Below, piece by piece: positions 44,587 through 54,731 of a DNA stretch of 64,000 nucleotides. The stretch is from Pararhodobacter marinus (GTDB lineage Bacteria > Pseudomonadota > Alphaproteobacteria > Rhodobacterales > Rhodobacteraceae). The stretch covers positions 423,872-487,871 of the forward strand of contig NZ_QEYD01000002.1 in the NCBI RefSeq assembly GCF_003122215.1, written 5' to 3'. The notes under the pieces were generated by a model. That model had not been told where the DNA came from, did no database searches, and saw only the letters and a list, made by a program, of their open reading frames with translations. The translations under genes were made by a program, and so were the position numbers. Position 1 is the first letter of the stretch. Every line of letters starts with the position of its first letter.

Positions 44587-47500
44587 TCACGCGTCGGGCG
44601 CGTCGCTGAGGATCTTCGCCAGCGTTTCGGTCAGCGCGTCCTTGCGGAAGGGTTTGGGCACATGGCCGACGAATCCCGCCGCGAAATACTCGTCGATCTG
44701 GTGCTGCATCGCGTTCGCGGTCACGGCGAGGGCGGGAACCGGGGGCGCGTCTGTCTGGGCTTCGATCGCGCGGATCTTGTTGAGCGCGGCGATGCCGTCG
44801 ACGACCGGCATCGAGATATCCAGCAGCACGGCATGGAAGGCGCCGGGCTGGTAGAGTTCGCAGGCATGTTGCCCGTCTTCGGCCAGCGTGATCTCGGCGC
44901 CCTGCATGGCGAGCAGCGCTTCGAGGATCGTGCGGTTGGTCGCGTTGTCATCGGCCACCAACAGACGCATGCCCGTCAGCGGCAGGTTGGCGCGGTCTTC
45001 GGCAACCGGCATCCGCAGGTTCATCTCGTCGCGCTTGGCGGGTTCAGGGCGGGATTGGTGCCTGGGATCTGGATGGGGCACGCCAACAACCTTTCTGTCT
45101 TCGCTCGGCACATGAGCCTGAACCGGGGGGGACAACGGGGCCGGTTCGGGCACGATCACGGGGGAATGTAGGGCGTCCGCGTCGCTTTCCAGAGGGGCAG
45201 GGAGGCGCAGCGAGACCGTGGTGCCCCGATCGATTTCGCTTTCCAGCCGGATGTCCCCGCCCATCAGTTCCGTCAGGCGCCGGGTGATCGACAGACCCAG
45301 CCCGGTGCCGCCAAAGCGGCGCGCGGTCGAGGATTCGGCCTGTTCGAACTCGTCGAACACCTTGGCGACCTGTTCTTCCGTCATGCCGATTCCCGTGTCT
45401 TCTACCACGATTTCCAGCATCTGGGCGTCGCCGGGATCAACATTGATGGTCAAGGTAATGGATCCCGCACGTGTGAACTTGATCGCGTTCCCCACAAGGT
45501 TATGCAGGATCTGCAGCATCCGGTTCGCATCGCCGACGCGCGATATATCGCACCCCGCGCCGACGCTGGTGAACAGCGTCAGCCCGGCCCCCGCCGCGCG
45601 GTGCTCGAACAATGCTTTCACGCGGTCGGACAACGCCCGGGGAACGAAAGGCTGGTTCTCGATCGTCATTTTCCCCGCTTCGATCTTCGCGAGGTCGAGA
45701 ATGTCGTTCAGAATCGCCAGCAGCCCCTCGCCGCTGTCGCGGATGACCGAGATCATGTCGCGCTGCTGGGAGCTGAGGCTGGTTTCGCCCAGAAGGTCGG
45801 TCATCCCCAGAACGCCGGTCAGCGGCGTGCGCAATTCGTGGCTCATATTGGCAAGGAAGCGCGATTTCGCCTCGCTCGCGGCCTCGGCGCGTTCGGCGGT
45901 GGCGATCAGTTCGGTCACGTTCGAGCCGACGCCGCGATAGCCTGCATACTTGCCGTTGGCATCGTAGAACGGCCCGCCCGAGCAGCGCAGCCAGATGGGC
46001 TTCGTGCGGCGCGGCGGGTGGAAGCAAAACAGAAGCCCGCTGAATCGCTCATGAGCGGCGGCATGGCGCATCACCTTGTCCCAGTCGCCCTTGGCATGCG
46101 CCGATCCGGGCACCAGGCCCAGCGAGGTCAGCGTACGGCCGATGAACAGGCTGGCGGGGATCTGCGTGGTACGCTGAAAGCCCGAGGTCAGATGCGTGAT
46201 CAGCCCGCCGGGCGCGATTTCCCAGAACCATTCGTCGCTGGCCTCGGCGATATCGGTATAGCGCTGCTGGCTCACGCGCTGCGCATCGAGCGCCGTTTCC
46301 AGCGCCTGTTTCGCCTCGCTCAGCGCCGCTTCGCGCAGCTTGCGCTTGGTGATGTCGATATGCACGCCCGATTCTTCGGCCGCCACGCCGGGACTGGACC
46401 AGCTCTGGACATGGGTTTCGGACAGGACCCAGATCCAGTGGCCGTCGCGGTGGCGGATGCGGAATTCGTGGCTGGCCGACATCGTGTCGGTGCCATAGAG
46501 CCCCGACACATTGGCATGCAGCCGCTTCAGATCCTCAGGATGGACAAGGGCTTCGAACTTGTCGCGGGTCCAGGGCAGCAATTCTTCCAGCGTGTAGCCC
46601 AGCATGGCCGCGTATTGCGCGTCGATGGTGACGCGCCCGCTCCGGCAATCGAGCTCCCATGTCCCGACGGACGAGGCTTCGAGAATCGTGCGCAGCCGCT
46701 CCTCGACCCGACGCCGTTGTGTCAGGTCCAGCCCGATTCCACTGATACGCTGGGGCTCGCCATCGGGCGTGCGATGGCTGACGCGGCCCCGGCACAGGAC
46801 GCTGACCCAATGGCCCTCCTGATGCTTCAGCCGGATCTCGACCGCGACCGCATCCAGAGCGCCGTTGCGCATTTCGCGCAGCATCGCCTTCATGGCTTCA
46901 TTGTCTTCGGGATGGATGAGCGAATCCCAGAGGTCACGGTCCAGCCGCGAGGTGCCTGCCGAGACATAGCCCAGCATCTGCCACCAGAACTTGTTGATTT
47001 CGGTCGTGCCGGATCCGATGTCGAATTCCCATGTCCCGATCTCGGCGCTTTCGATGATGTCCGAAAGCCGTTGCTCGGCCTGCTTCAGGGCGGTGATATC
47101 GACACGCATCCCCACGCGCCCGCCATCGGGGGTCGGCGCCTCGTAGGCGCGGATGCAGCGCCCATCGGTGAAATGCAGGTCATAATGGCTCGCCGCATCG
47201 CGGTGATGCCTGAGCCGGTCTTTCACGAATCCCTCGGTTCCGGCGTCGGCAGAGACCAGCTCGCCCGTCGCCGCGCAGGCGCGGGCAATCTCTTCGAAGG
47301 TGACGCCCGGTTTGACCATATGGCGGACGCGGGGAATATACGACCGGTAGCGTTCGTTGCAGATCACCAGCCGGTCGTCGGCATCGAACAGGGCGAATCC
47401 GTCCTGCATCGCGTCGATCGCCGCATGCAGCCGCGTATGCGCCGCCTCGGCCTCGTGCGCGAGGCGCGACAGCTCGCTTTCATGGCGCTTGCGCCCTGTA

Positions 47501-48876
47501 ATCTCGTTCTCGATGACCAGGAACTCGCCGTTGCGGCCGTCATGGTCGGTCAGCGGCCGGATCCCCAGCTCGACCCAGATCTCGCGGCGGTCGGCGGTGG
47601 TCCGGCGCATTTCGATCTGCGCGGCCTCGCGCCGGGACAGCGCGTCGAGGACGCGGTCATGGGCATCGGGGTCAAGAGTACGGTCGAGAAGCTCGGCATA
47701 ATGCCAGCCGCGGAGCTGCTCCAAAGAGCATCCCGCCTGCTGGGTAACGGCAGGATTGGCCCAGACGATCCGGGATTCCGAATCGAGGACCGTGACCAGA
47801 TTGGTCATCTGTCCCGTCACGGTGGCCAGCAAGCTGTTTTCGGGGTCGCCCTCGCTTCTCAACTCGTGCGTGACGTCGCGCAGGCGAAGAACGAACCCGT
47901 CGCTGCCGCCTAGCTTGGGCCGGTAGACGACGATCATGTCATAGGTGCGTGGCCCGCGATGGGTGTCGAGCGTGAAGCGCGGCACCGTGCAATCCATGCC
48001 CTGGCGCGCCTGTTCCATGCAGTGGCGCACCTGGGCGGCCTGCGTCGCGGGCAGGTTGTCCTCGGGCAGGGTGCCGATCATCTGCGCGACATTGGCCGGG
48101 CGCAGGCCGCGTTCGGGCAGGTGGTAATCGATGCATCGCCCCTCGGAATCGGTTTCGATCAGGAATTCGGGCATTCCCGCCAGCGCGTCGCGCAATCGCG
48201 CCGATTTGTTGGCGGCCTCGAACAGGGTGTGACGGCGGCGATGTTCGGCCCCGGCGCGCTTCAGCGCGGCTGAAAGCCCGCTCGCGACGGATTGCAAGAT
48301 CCATTCCTCGGTCCCGGTGAAGCTGCCGCGGGCCTTGCGCATCACGCACAGGATGCCGGCCAGCCCGCCCTTGTCGAGCAGCGGTTCGATCAGCGCGGAC
48401 TGCATCCCCTGCGCCTCAAGCCCGTCCCGGAGCGCCCCCTCGGGAAGACGCGCGCAATCCGCGATCGCCCGGCCCCGGAAATTTCGGCCGTCATCGCTTT
48501 GACCGCCTTCGGACAAAGCTGCGGCCAGGGCGGTGCAAAAGCGGGGATCGGCCGGTGCGCCGCCTTGGGCCGCGGCCTCGCCCATCAGATGCGCCAGCCG
48601 CCATTCCCCCTCCGATGCCGCGTCCGATGTCGTCGCCTCGGCGTGCCGAGTCGCAGGCTGACGATCCTCGGCGCGGTTCCAGAGCGGAAGGTACAGGCAG
48701 CCCAGCTGGCCGGTCAGCGCCGAACACAGGCTGGCGAGCACGTCGTCGATAGCCGTGTACAGGTCATCCGTTTCGGCGCGCAGCAACCGACCGAGGGCCC
48801 GGATCACCACCTCGTGGGCGCCGCCGTCGCGTGCCGAGTCGTCGTCGCGGCTTGCCAGGTTTCGGCCGTCGTCCAT
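44587..48876 (-). CDS. Large multi-PAS hybrid sensor histidine kinase
   Basis: This protein of about 1429 residues starts with a GAF-like region (~70-220), followed by about six PAS/PAC units up to ~950. These include WFEIGIRPL-like PAC segments, GFALFDADDRLVICNERYRSYIP, GTWEFDIGSGTTEI, GTWELDCRSGRVTID and an EWFWEIAPGG unit. Then come a HisKA domain (FLANMSHELRTPLTGVLGM), an HATPase with N, G1 and G2 boxes (NLVGNAIKFT, VEDTGIGM, RRFGGTGLGLSI), a Pro-rich linker and a receiver domain (LLVADDNATN, VLLDISMPVVDG). No membrane helix is seen, so it is probably cytosolic. The start is uncertain; ATG 48876 has GAGG nine bases upstream, with ATGs at 48900 and 48918 also possible. No response regulator is adjacent. 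Confidence 0.92.
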   Translation of the reverse strand: MDDGRNLASRDDDSARDGGAHEVVIRALGRLLRAETDDLYTAIDDVLASLCSALTGQLGCLYLPLWNRAEDRQPATRHAEATTSDAASEGEWRLAHLMGEAAAQGGAPADPRFCTALAAALSEGGQSDDGRNFRGRAIADCARLPEGALRDGLEAQGMQSALIEPLLDKGGLAGILCVMRKARGSFTGTEEWILQSVASGLSAALKRAGAEHRRRHTLFEAANKSARLRDALAGMPEFLIETDSEGRCIDYHLPERGLRPANVAQMIGTLPEDNLPATQAAQVRHCMEQARQGMDCTVPRFTLDTHRGPRTYDMIVVYRPKLGGSDGFVLRLRDVTHELRSEGDPENSLLATVTGQMTNLVTVLDSESRIVWANPAVTQQAGCSLEQLRGWHYAELLDRTLDPDAHDRVLDALSRREAAQIEMRRTTADRREIWVELGIRPLTDHDGRNGEFLVIENEITGRKRHESELSRLAHEAEAAHTRLHAAIDAMQDGFALFDADDRLVICNERYRSYIPRVRHMVKPGVTFEEIARACAATGELVSADAGTEGFVKDRLRHHRDAASHYDLHFTDGRCIRAYEAPTPDGGRVGMRVDITALKQAEQRLSDIIESAEIGTWEFDIGSGTTEINKFWWQMLGYVSAGTSRLDRDLWDSLIHPEDNEAMKAMLREMRNGALDAVAVEIRLKHQEGHWVSVLCRGRVSHRTPDGEPQRISGIGLDLTQRRRVEERLRTILEASSVGTWELDCRSGRVTIDAQYAAMLGYTLEELLPWTRDKFEALVHPEDLKRLHANVSGLYGTDTMSASHEFRIRHRDGHWIWVLSETHVQSWSSPGVAAEESGVHIDITKRKLREAALSEAKQALETALDAQRVSQQRYTDIAEASDEWFWEIAPGGLITHLTSGFQRTTQIPASLFIGRTLTSLGLVPGSAHAKGDWDKVMRHAAAHERFSGLLFCFHPPRRTKPIWLRCSGGPFYDANGKYAGYRGVGSNVTELIATAERAEAASEAKSRFLANMSHELRTPLTGVLGMTDLLGETSLSSQQRDMISVIRDSGEGLLAILNDILDLAKIEAGKMTIENQPFVPRALSDRVKALFEHRAAGAGLTLFTSVGAGCDISRVGDANRMLQILHNLVGNAIKFTRAGSITLTINVDPGDAQMLEIVVEDTGIGMTEEQVAKVFDEFEQAESSTARRFGGTGLGLSITRRLTELMGGDIRLESEIDRGTTVSLRLPAPLESDADALHSPVIVPEPAPLSPPVQAHVPSEDRKVVGVPHPDPRHQSRPEPAKRDEMNLRMPVAEDRANLPLTGMRLLVADDNATNRTILEALLAMQGAEITLAEDGQHACELYQPGAFHAVLLDISMPVVDGIAALNKIRAIEAQTDAPPVPALAVTANAMQHQIDEYFAAGFVGHVPKPFRKDALTETLAKILSDAPDA

Positions 48877-49114
48877 ATGCCGGAATCCTCGCGGTCTCAT
48901 CTCAGGCGAGCATATCATTCTCTTCAAACGCTTCCAGCTTGAATTTCGGTCAACAAATTGTCGGGGCTCCCGAACGGGCGCCGAAAGAGCTTCGGACGGG
49001 CGTGCGGCTCACAACAGCGCGCAGGGCCACCAAGACCCCGCTCCGCCTGCTTGTCAGCGGTGCACGCTGCCATCAAGCTGAGGCCAAGATGGCCGTCCAG
49101 AAGGAGACCCGCCC

Positions 49115-49966
49115 ATGACCCCATCCGACCTGACGCCGCCCGGGGACGCACAGGCCCGGCGCGACGTGGCGCCGGTGATCTGCTATCCGACAGACAGCCT
49201 GCCCGCGCCCGACCTTGCCCGGTACGCGCGGTTCCGCGATGCCGCGCAGCCGGTCGCGCGTCACACCATCCCCGCCCGCGATGGCGGAGCGTTCCATGTC
49301 CCTGCCGGGGGCTTTTTCCGCATTACCTGTATCGAGGGGCCGCAGGTGGGCGATCTCAACCTGTTCAGCGCCGCCGATCCGGTTGAGCGCTTCTATTCCG
49401 GCAAGACCCGCGCGTTGCACGGCACGCATCTTTCGGTGGGACACCGGATGTGGTCGGGCTTTCCGCATCTGCGCCCGATGGCCACGATGGTCGCCGATAC
49501 CCTGGGCTGGTACGGGCGCGATGCCTTCGGCGGACGGGTCCACGACGTGATCGGCACGCGCTGCGATCCCTATACGCATTGGCAGCTTTCGGGCGGGGAC
49601 ATGTATCATCATTGCTGTCATTCGAACCTGACCCGCGCGCTGGAAGCCGAGGGCGTGGCCGAGGCCGAGACGCGGGTGCATGACGTGCTCAACGTGTTCA
49701 TGTGCACGGGCTTCACCGAGGAAACCGGGCAGTATTTCATGAAGGCAAGCCCCGTGCGCCCCGGCGACCACGTGGAGTTCTTCGCCGAGATCGACCTTCT
49801 GGGCGTGCTGTCGGCCTGCCCGGGCGGGGATTGTGGCGCGGAACATTCCTCGGACAGCGCCGCCTGCCATCCGCTCCAGATCGATGTGTTCGAAACGCCC
49901 GCCGCGGTGCTGGGCGACTGGACGCCGCCGGCGCTCAACGGCTATGACGGCTCGCACGGACGGTAG
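49115..49966 (+). CDS. DUF1989 / urea carboxylase-associated family protein
   Basis: This 283-residue protein has the DUF1989 pattern: HTIPARDGGAFHVPAGGFFRI, GDLNLFSAADPVERF, DPYTHWQLSGGDMYHHCCHSNL, and MKASPVRPGDHVEFFAEIDLL. Relatives lie with urea carboxylase/allophanate genes or aminomethyltransferase genes, but their reaction is not settled. Conserved His and Cys residues (MYHHCCHS) suggest metal binding. AAGGAG lies upstream of the ATG. A hairpin element follows the stop. Confidence 0.85.
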   Translation: MTPSDLTPPGDAQARRDVAPVICYPTDSLPAPDLARYARFRDAAQPVARHTIPARDGGAFHVPAGGFFRITCIEGPQVGDLNLFSAADPVERFYSGKTRALHGTHLSVGHRMWSGFPHLRPMATMVADTLGWYGRDAFGGRVHDVIGTRCDPYTHWQLSGGDMYHHCCHSNLTRALEAEGVAEAETRVHDVLNVFMCTGFTEETGQYFMKASPVRPGDHVEFFAEIDLLGVLSACPGGDCGAEHSSDSAACHPLQIDVFETPAAVLGDWTPPALNGYDGSHGR

Positions 49967-49972
49967 GCGGGC

Positions 49973-50041
49973 AGGGGGCTGTCTGCCCCCTCTTTGCCTG
50001 TCGGCAAATTCACCCCCGAGGATATTTCCGGCGCAAAGATG
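49973..50041. repeat. Intergenic hairpin element, copy 2 (variant)
   Basis: AGGGGGC/GCCCCCT (49973-49991, loop TGTCT) is followed by TTCACCCCCGAGGATATTTCCGG and GCGCAAAGATG. It has the same hairpin plus CCCCGAGGATATTT architecture as the copy at the window's right end. It serves as a terminator for the DUF1989 gene. Confidence 0.6.
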
Positions 50042-50086
50042 CCGGGTCAACGAAGCGCTGATCCGGCATCTGTTCCGAATGTCGCG

Positions 50087-51079
50087 TCAGCGCACGTCGC
50101 GGAAGCAGCGGAAGCCCAGGTGATAGTTCATGTGGCTCGATGTCGACATGACGCGGGTGCCGTGCCAGTAAGGCGCGCGCCAGCGGGCCCAGTGTTCATG
50201 CGCGCGGATCTGGTCCCAGATGAACCACGAGCCCTTCATCTCGGTCACGCCGAGCGTGGTCGACCCGCGCGAGGCCATCTGATCCTCGCTCAGCGGCAGG
50301 TTCATGTGTTCGGCCGCGTTGCCGTCGATGTCGTAGACGCCCAGGGGCGAGTGGCATTGCGGGAACGAGCCCGAGGGATAGGTGTTCGACCCGCAGCCGC
50401 GCCAGTCGCCGCCATTGCAGCCCGGCGTCTTGAACGACCCCGTGGCGCAGACGCCCGAACGCCATTCGCCGATCGAGTAGACCCCGCGTTCGCCGGCATA
50501 GCGGTTGTTGTGCCATGACCGCATCGCCTGCACCGATCCCAGCGCGAAATTGTAATCGGGCGGCGTGAGACGCCCGGCGGCGGCGCCTTCCCATTCATGC
50601 GCGTCGCCGATCCGCGCGCCTTCCGCGGCGCAGAGGCGTGCGGCCTGATCGGCGCGCACCCATGTGACCGGATAGGTCAGCGGGACATTGGGATATTCGA
50701 ACATGAAGGCGCAGACGGTGGCGTCTTCGGGTTGCTGGCTTTGCGGATCGTAGAGCGGGACCTCGAACGGGTGGCCGCAGATCCGCTCGAACCGGGCGTT
50801 GCGATAGGCGCGGCGCACGCTGTCGACCGAGCCGCCCTGGCGCTGCGCGGCTTCCTCGGGGGTCATCGGGTGCTGCGTGACCGCCGGGTTGCCCTGGCCG
50901 ATATAGGGGCTTTCGCCGAAGATCGCGCGGATCCGGCCCATCGCCGCATCCGGGACGCCGCGCCATTCCTGCATCTGGCGGAACATCGTCTCGTTGTTCT
51001 GCGCCAGCGTCTGGGCCTGCGCGGCGAGCGGCGCGAGCGCCATCGACAGCGCCAGGGCCAGGTGTGTCAGTCGGGTCAT
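50087..51079 (-). CDS. Exported SUMF1/FGE-type protein
   Basis: This 330-residue protein has a signal peptide (MTRLTHLALALSMALAPLAAQAQ). The body resembles formylglycine-generating-enzyme-sulfatase domains: YPNVPLTYPVTWVRADQAARLCAAEGARIGDAHEWEGAAAGR, GVYDIDGNAAEHM, TTLGVTEMKGSWFIW and the terminal YHLGFRCFRDVR. Seven or more cysteines in the mature part (TPGCNGGDWRGCGSN region) suggest disulfides. Many such bacterial domains are not sulfatase-modifying enzymes, and no sulfatase is nearby. It follows the 589-residue exported protein gene with a 13-base gap; GAGGAGA supports the start. Confidence 0.8.
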   Translation of the reverse strand: MTRLTHLALALSMALAPLAAQAQTLAQNNETMFRQMQEWRGVPDAAMGRIRAIFGESPYIGQGNPAVTQHPMTPEEAAQRQGGSVDSVRRAYRNARFERICGHPFEVPLYDPQSQQPEDATVCAFMFEYPNVPLTYPVTWVRADQAARLCAAEGARIGDAHEWEGAAAGRLTPPDYNFALGSVQAMRSWHNNRYAGERGVYSIGEWRSGVCATGSFKTPGCNGGDWRGCGSNTYPSGSFPQCHSPLGVYDIDGNAAEHMNLPLSEDQMASRGSTTLGVTEMKGSWFIWDQIRAHEHWARWRAPYWHGTRVMSTSSHMNYHLGFRCFRDVR

Positions 51080-51092
51080 GTGCGGGCTCTCC

Positions 51093-52862
51093 TCAGCGGC
51101 GCAGAAGGTAGAAGAAGTCGCGGTTATCCGAAAACTCGATGAAGCGGCCCATCGGGGTGCCGTCGCGGTGACGCGAATCGGATTCGGCCATGCGGCGGTC
51201 GAGATGGACAATGTCGAAATCTTCCGAGCCTGCCTCGCGCGGGTAGATCGCCGAATAGGTCAGGTCGAGCGAGTTCATGTCGAGAAGCATCGCGTAATCG
51301 CAGTGATAGGCCTGGAAGGTGCGCGCCATGCCCGAGGGCGTGACCGACATGAAGACCGCGTATTGCAGGAACTGGCGGCCTTCGATCGTGCGCATGCAGA
51401 CGCCCGAGCGCAGCGTGCGCAGTTGCGCCTCGGCCGAGCCCGACCAGTTGCCGCCCATCCAGCTGCGCACCTGGCTGCCAGGAACGCCCACGCCGTTTTC
51501 GTCGGGTTCGATGATCGGCGTCCCGTTCTGACGCGCGAAGCGGATATGCGGCAGCAGGAAATCGAGATCTTCGGACCATGTCTCCATCTGCACGGTGCCG
51601 TCCTGCAGGACATAGAGCGTGGCCAGCCCCGGCTGCAGCCGCGACAGCACGACGCCGTTCACCACAAAGCCGTAATGGTGCCCATGGTTGGTATAGGCGA
51701 AATCCGTCAGCCGCCACGCGCCGTGATCGCGCTTGAAGCCGCCCGCGAAGATGCCCGCGAGCCTGTCCATGAAGATCGGGTTCAGCATGCCGGTCATGTT
51801 GAGCGGATCGACCGTGCCGAAGCCGTCGGGGCCGGGGAGGTTGTAATCGCGGCCCGCGCCCGAGGGGCGGGGCGACCAGTCGACTTCGGGATGCGAGGTG
51901 CCGATTTCGTAGCGCAGGTCGAAGCGCGACATGTCGAAGGCCCACATATGCACGTCCGAGCGGTTCTCGACCCCGTCGAGCCCGTTGGCGCCGGAGACGG
52001 ACAGCACCTCCTGGCTGACCATGCCGGGCTGCACGACCGAGGCGTAGATACCCGGCGCGTTCTGCACCGCGTACCAGCTGCCGGCCTCCATCGCCGTCGA
52101 ATCCGCGCCGACCAGATCGACGCGCAGATTCGAGCGCATCACCGGGTGGCTGCGCAGATCGGCGGTGCCCAGAAGCGCCACGGCGGCGCCCGCCTCGGCC
52201 TCGTCCATGGTCTGGGCCGAGGTAAGATAGGCATCTTCGTAGAGCGTGTCCTTGATCAGGTTGATCAGGCTTTCCCCGAACGGCACGTAGCCGCGCAGGA
52301 ACTCGGTCACCGCTTCGCGCGTGGTGCGGCTGCCCGAACCCTGATTGCGCAGGAACATGCGTTGTTCGCAGATCGGCGAATAGGGGATATTGGCGGCGGC
52401 GGCCGCTTCCAGCTCGCCCTCCCACGGGGCGCAGGTGACGGTGCCCGCCTCGCTCTCGATCTGCAGGCTGCGCCCGTCCTCGGACAGGGCGATGGTGAAG
52501 AGTTCGGGCGCCGCGTTCTCGAGATGCCACTGGCGCAGCGAACGGCCCTCGCCGGTTTCCAGCACGAACCATGCATTCACATAGGGGTTGAGCGAAATCA
52601 GACGCAGCGGCGTGCCATCTTCGCCGATGCCGTTCAGCTCGGCGCGGAAGGGCTGAAACTCGATGACCGTGCGGCGGAAATCCTCGCGGAACTCGGCGAA
52701 CTGGGCGGCGCGGTCGGCAGCGGGCATGTACCACGGCGCCATCGTGTCAGCCCAGGCCGCCGGGGCCGGGGCCATCACCGCAGAGCCGGCGACCAGGGCC
52801 AGAAGCGAGGCCGCCTTGCGGAAGGGGGCACGGTCGGGGGCCAGGGAGCCGGGGTTGATCAA
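51093..52862 (-). CDS. Uncharacterised 589-residue exported protein, partner of the SUMF1-type protein
   Basis: I do not recognise a family. The best start is the TTG at 52862, because AGGAG lies seven bases upstream and it yields a signal peptide ([25 protein letters not shown]). The mature protein is beta-rich and aromatic, with segments such as [59 protein letters not shown] and [15 protein letters not shown]. It has few cysteines. It is the first gene of a two-gene operon with the SUMF1-type gene. It is likely periplasmic or extracellular; no function is assigned. Confidence 0.75.
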   Translation of the reverse strand: MINPGSLAPDRAPFRKAASLLALVAGSAVMAPAPAAWADTMAPWYMPAADRAAQFAEFREDFRRTVIEFQPFRAELNGIGEDGTPLRLISLNPYVNAWFVLETGEGRSLRQWHLENAAPELFTIALSEDGRSLQIESEAGTVTCAPWEGELEAAAAANIPYSPICEQRMFLRNQGSGSRTTREAVTEFLRGYVPFGESLINLIKDTLYEDAYLTSAQTMDEAEAGAAVALLGTADLRSHPVMRSNLRVDLVGADSTAMEAGSWYAVQNAPGIYASVVQPGMVSQEVLSVSGANGLDGVENRSDVHMWAFDMSRFDLRYEIGTSHPEVDWSPRPSGAGRDYNLPGPDGFGTVDPLNMTGMLNPIFMDRLAGIFAGGFKRDHGAWRLTDFAYTNHGHHYGFVVNGVVLSRLQPGLATLYVLQDGTVQMETWSEDLDFLLPHIRFARQNGTPIIEPDENGVGVPGSQVRSWMGGNWSGSAEAQLRTLRSGVCMRTIEGRQFLQYAVFMSVTPSGMARTFQAYHCDYAMLLDMNSLDLTYSAIYPREAGSEDFDIVHLDRRMAESDSRHRDGTPMGRFIEFSDNRDFFYLLRR

Positions 52863-53193
52863 TGTCTTACTCCTGAAAATTACTGTCACGGCCACGGCGT
52901 CCCGGGGCGGCTGCGGCGGGCCTGAAAAACCCCGCGCCCGGTCCCGCGACACGTATCGGCGGCGAGCCTGCAACAAAGCCGCTCAGCGCGCAAATCACGC
53001 CGGGGCCAGCCGGAAGAACAGTGCGGAAGTGTTGAATTTCGGCAACTTGTCACGGAAACTTTATGTCCGCGTGAAGACAAGTCTTGGTGCTGCGCAGCCA
53101 CGTATGAGGCCAGTTCCGGCATGCAACGGCATACCGATTGATTTCCGGGCCGGTGCTGGCTATGACGACGCCAAATCACCCGAGGAGTGTCCC
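52863..53193. other. 331-bp divergent intergenic region before fumC
   Basis: It separates the exported-protein operon (minus) from fumC (plus). No coding frame is convincing, and it must hold both promoters. A clear fumC Shine-Dalgarno, GAGGAG, lies at its right end. I could not assign -35/-10 boxes or operators reliably. Confidence 0.4.
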
Positions 53194-54588
53194 ATGACCG
53201 CGACCCGCACCGAGACCGACAGCTTCGGCCCGCTGGAAGTTCCCGCCGACAAGTACTGGGGCGCCCAGACCCAGCGTTCGATCATGAACTTTCCCATCGG
53301 CTGGGAAAAGCAGCCGGTGCCGATCATCCGCGCGCTGGGTGTGGTGAAGAAAGCGGCGGCGACGGTCAACGAAGGGTTCGGCGATCTGGACAAGACGCTG
53401 GCCGACGCGATCAAGGCTGCCGCGACCGAGGTGATCGAGGGCAAGTTCGACGACAACTTCCCGCTGGTCGTGTGGCAGACAGGCTCGGGCACGCAATCGA
53501 ACATGAACGCGAACGAGGTGATCTCGAACCGCGCGATCGAGATGCTGGGCGGCGAGAAGGGCTCGAAGAAGCCGGTTCACCCCAACGACCATTGCAATAT
53601 GGGCCAGTCCTCGAACGACACTTTCCCGACGGCGATGCATGTCGCCATCGGCATGCAGGCGCGCGATGTGCTGCTGCCGGGGTTGAAGAAGCTGCACGCG
53701 GCGCTCGCCGCGAAGTCGGAAGAGTTCAAGGATATCATCAAGATCGGCCGCACCCATACGCAGGATGCGACGCCGCTGACGCTGGGCCAGGAATTCGGCG
53801 GCTACGCGCATCAGGTGGCGCAGGGGATCAAGCGCGTGGAAATGTGCCTGCCCGACATCTACGAACTGGCGCAGGGCGGCACCGCGGTGGGGACCGGGCT
53901 GAACACCCGCAAGGGCTTTGCCGAGAAGGTCGCGGCGGAGATCGCCACGATCACCGGTCTTCCCTTCGTCACCGCGCCCAACAAGTTCGAAGCGCTGGCC
54001 GCGCATGACGCGATGGTCATGTTCTCGGGCGCGCTGAAGACCGTCGCCGCGTCGCTGTTCAAGATCGCCAACGACATGCGGCTTCTGGGGTCGGGCCCGC
54101 GCTCGGGGCTGGGCGAGCTGATCCTGCCGGAAAACGAGCCCGGCTCGTCGATCATGCCCGGCAAGGTGAACCCGACGCAGGCCGAAGCGCTGACCATGGT
54201 CTGCGCGCATGTCATGGGCAATGACGCCGCCGTCGGCATGGCCGGGTCGCAGGGGCATTTCGAGCTCAATGTCTACAACCCGATGATGTCCTACAACGTG
54301 CTGCAATCGATGCAGCTTCTGGGCGATTCGGCCTCGGCCTTCACCGACAACATGGTCGTGGGCACGCAGGCCAATACCGCGCGGATCGAAAAGCTGATGA
54401 AGGAATCGCTGATGCTGGTGACGGCGCTGGCGCCGACCATCGGCTACGACGCCGCGACCAAGGTCGCCAAGACCGCGCACAAGAACGGCACGACCCTGCG
54501 CGAGGAAGCGATCGCGCTCGGCTATGTCGATGGCGAGACCTTCGACCGCATCGTGCGGCCTGAGGACATGATCGGCCCCAAGGGCTGA
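53194..54588 (+). CDS. fumC: Fumarase, class II
   Basis: This 464-residue tetrameric, iron-independent fumarate hydratase interconverts fumarate and L-malate in the TCA cycle. The signatures are [17 protein letters not shown], the [15 protein letters not shown] loop, [18 protein letters not shown], and the superfamily motif [15 protein letters not shown] (catalytic SS loop). GAGGAGTGTCCC precedes the ATG. It is monocistronic with its own terminator. Confidence 0.98.
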   Translation: MTATRTETDSFGPLEVPADKYWGAQTQRSIMNFPIGWEKQPVPIIRALGVVKKAAATVNEGFGDLDKTLADAIKAAATEVIEGKFDDNFPLVVWQTGSGTQSNMNANEVISNRAIEMLGGEKGSKKPVHPNDHCNMGQSSNDTFPTAMHVAIGMQARDVLLPGLKKLHAALAAKSEEFKDIIKIGRTHTQDATPLTLGQEFGGYAHQVAQGIKRVEMCLPDIYELAQGGTAVGTGLNTRKGFAEKVAAEIATITGLPFVTAPNKFEALAAHDAMVMFSGALKTVAASLFKIANDMRLLGSGPRSGLGELILPENEPGSSIMPGKVNPTQAEALTMVCAHVMGNDAAVGMAGSQGHFELNVYNPMMSYNVLQSMQLLGDSASAFTDNMVVGTQANTARIEKLMKESLMLVTALAPTIGYDAATKVAKTAHKNGTTLREEAIALGYVDGETFDRIVRPEDMIGPKG

Positions 54589-54606
54589 TCCACGCAACGC
54601 AGGCAG

Positions 54607-54635
54607 GAAAAGCGGTCCCGAGGGGCCGCTTTTTT
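54607..54635 (+). terminator. Terminator of fumC
   Basis: AAAAGCGGTCCC and GGGCCGCTTTTTT arms form a stem followed by a run of six T, 19 bases after the stop codon. Confidence 0.9.
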
Positions 54636-54731
54636 CATGCGCGTTCCACGCGCGGGAACCGAAGGGCCGCAAGCGACGTTGCTCTTGTCGCGCGGTCATA
54701 GGAACATGCGTGGCACAGGGGAGATCAGGCC

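Noticed and set aside
45502..47913. An 803-codon plus-strand frame opposite the hybrid kinase
   Set aside because: Shadow of PAS/HisKA coding sequence; no start signal or domain.
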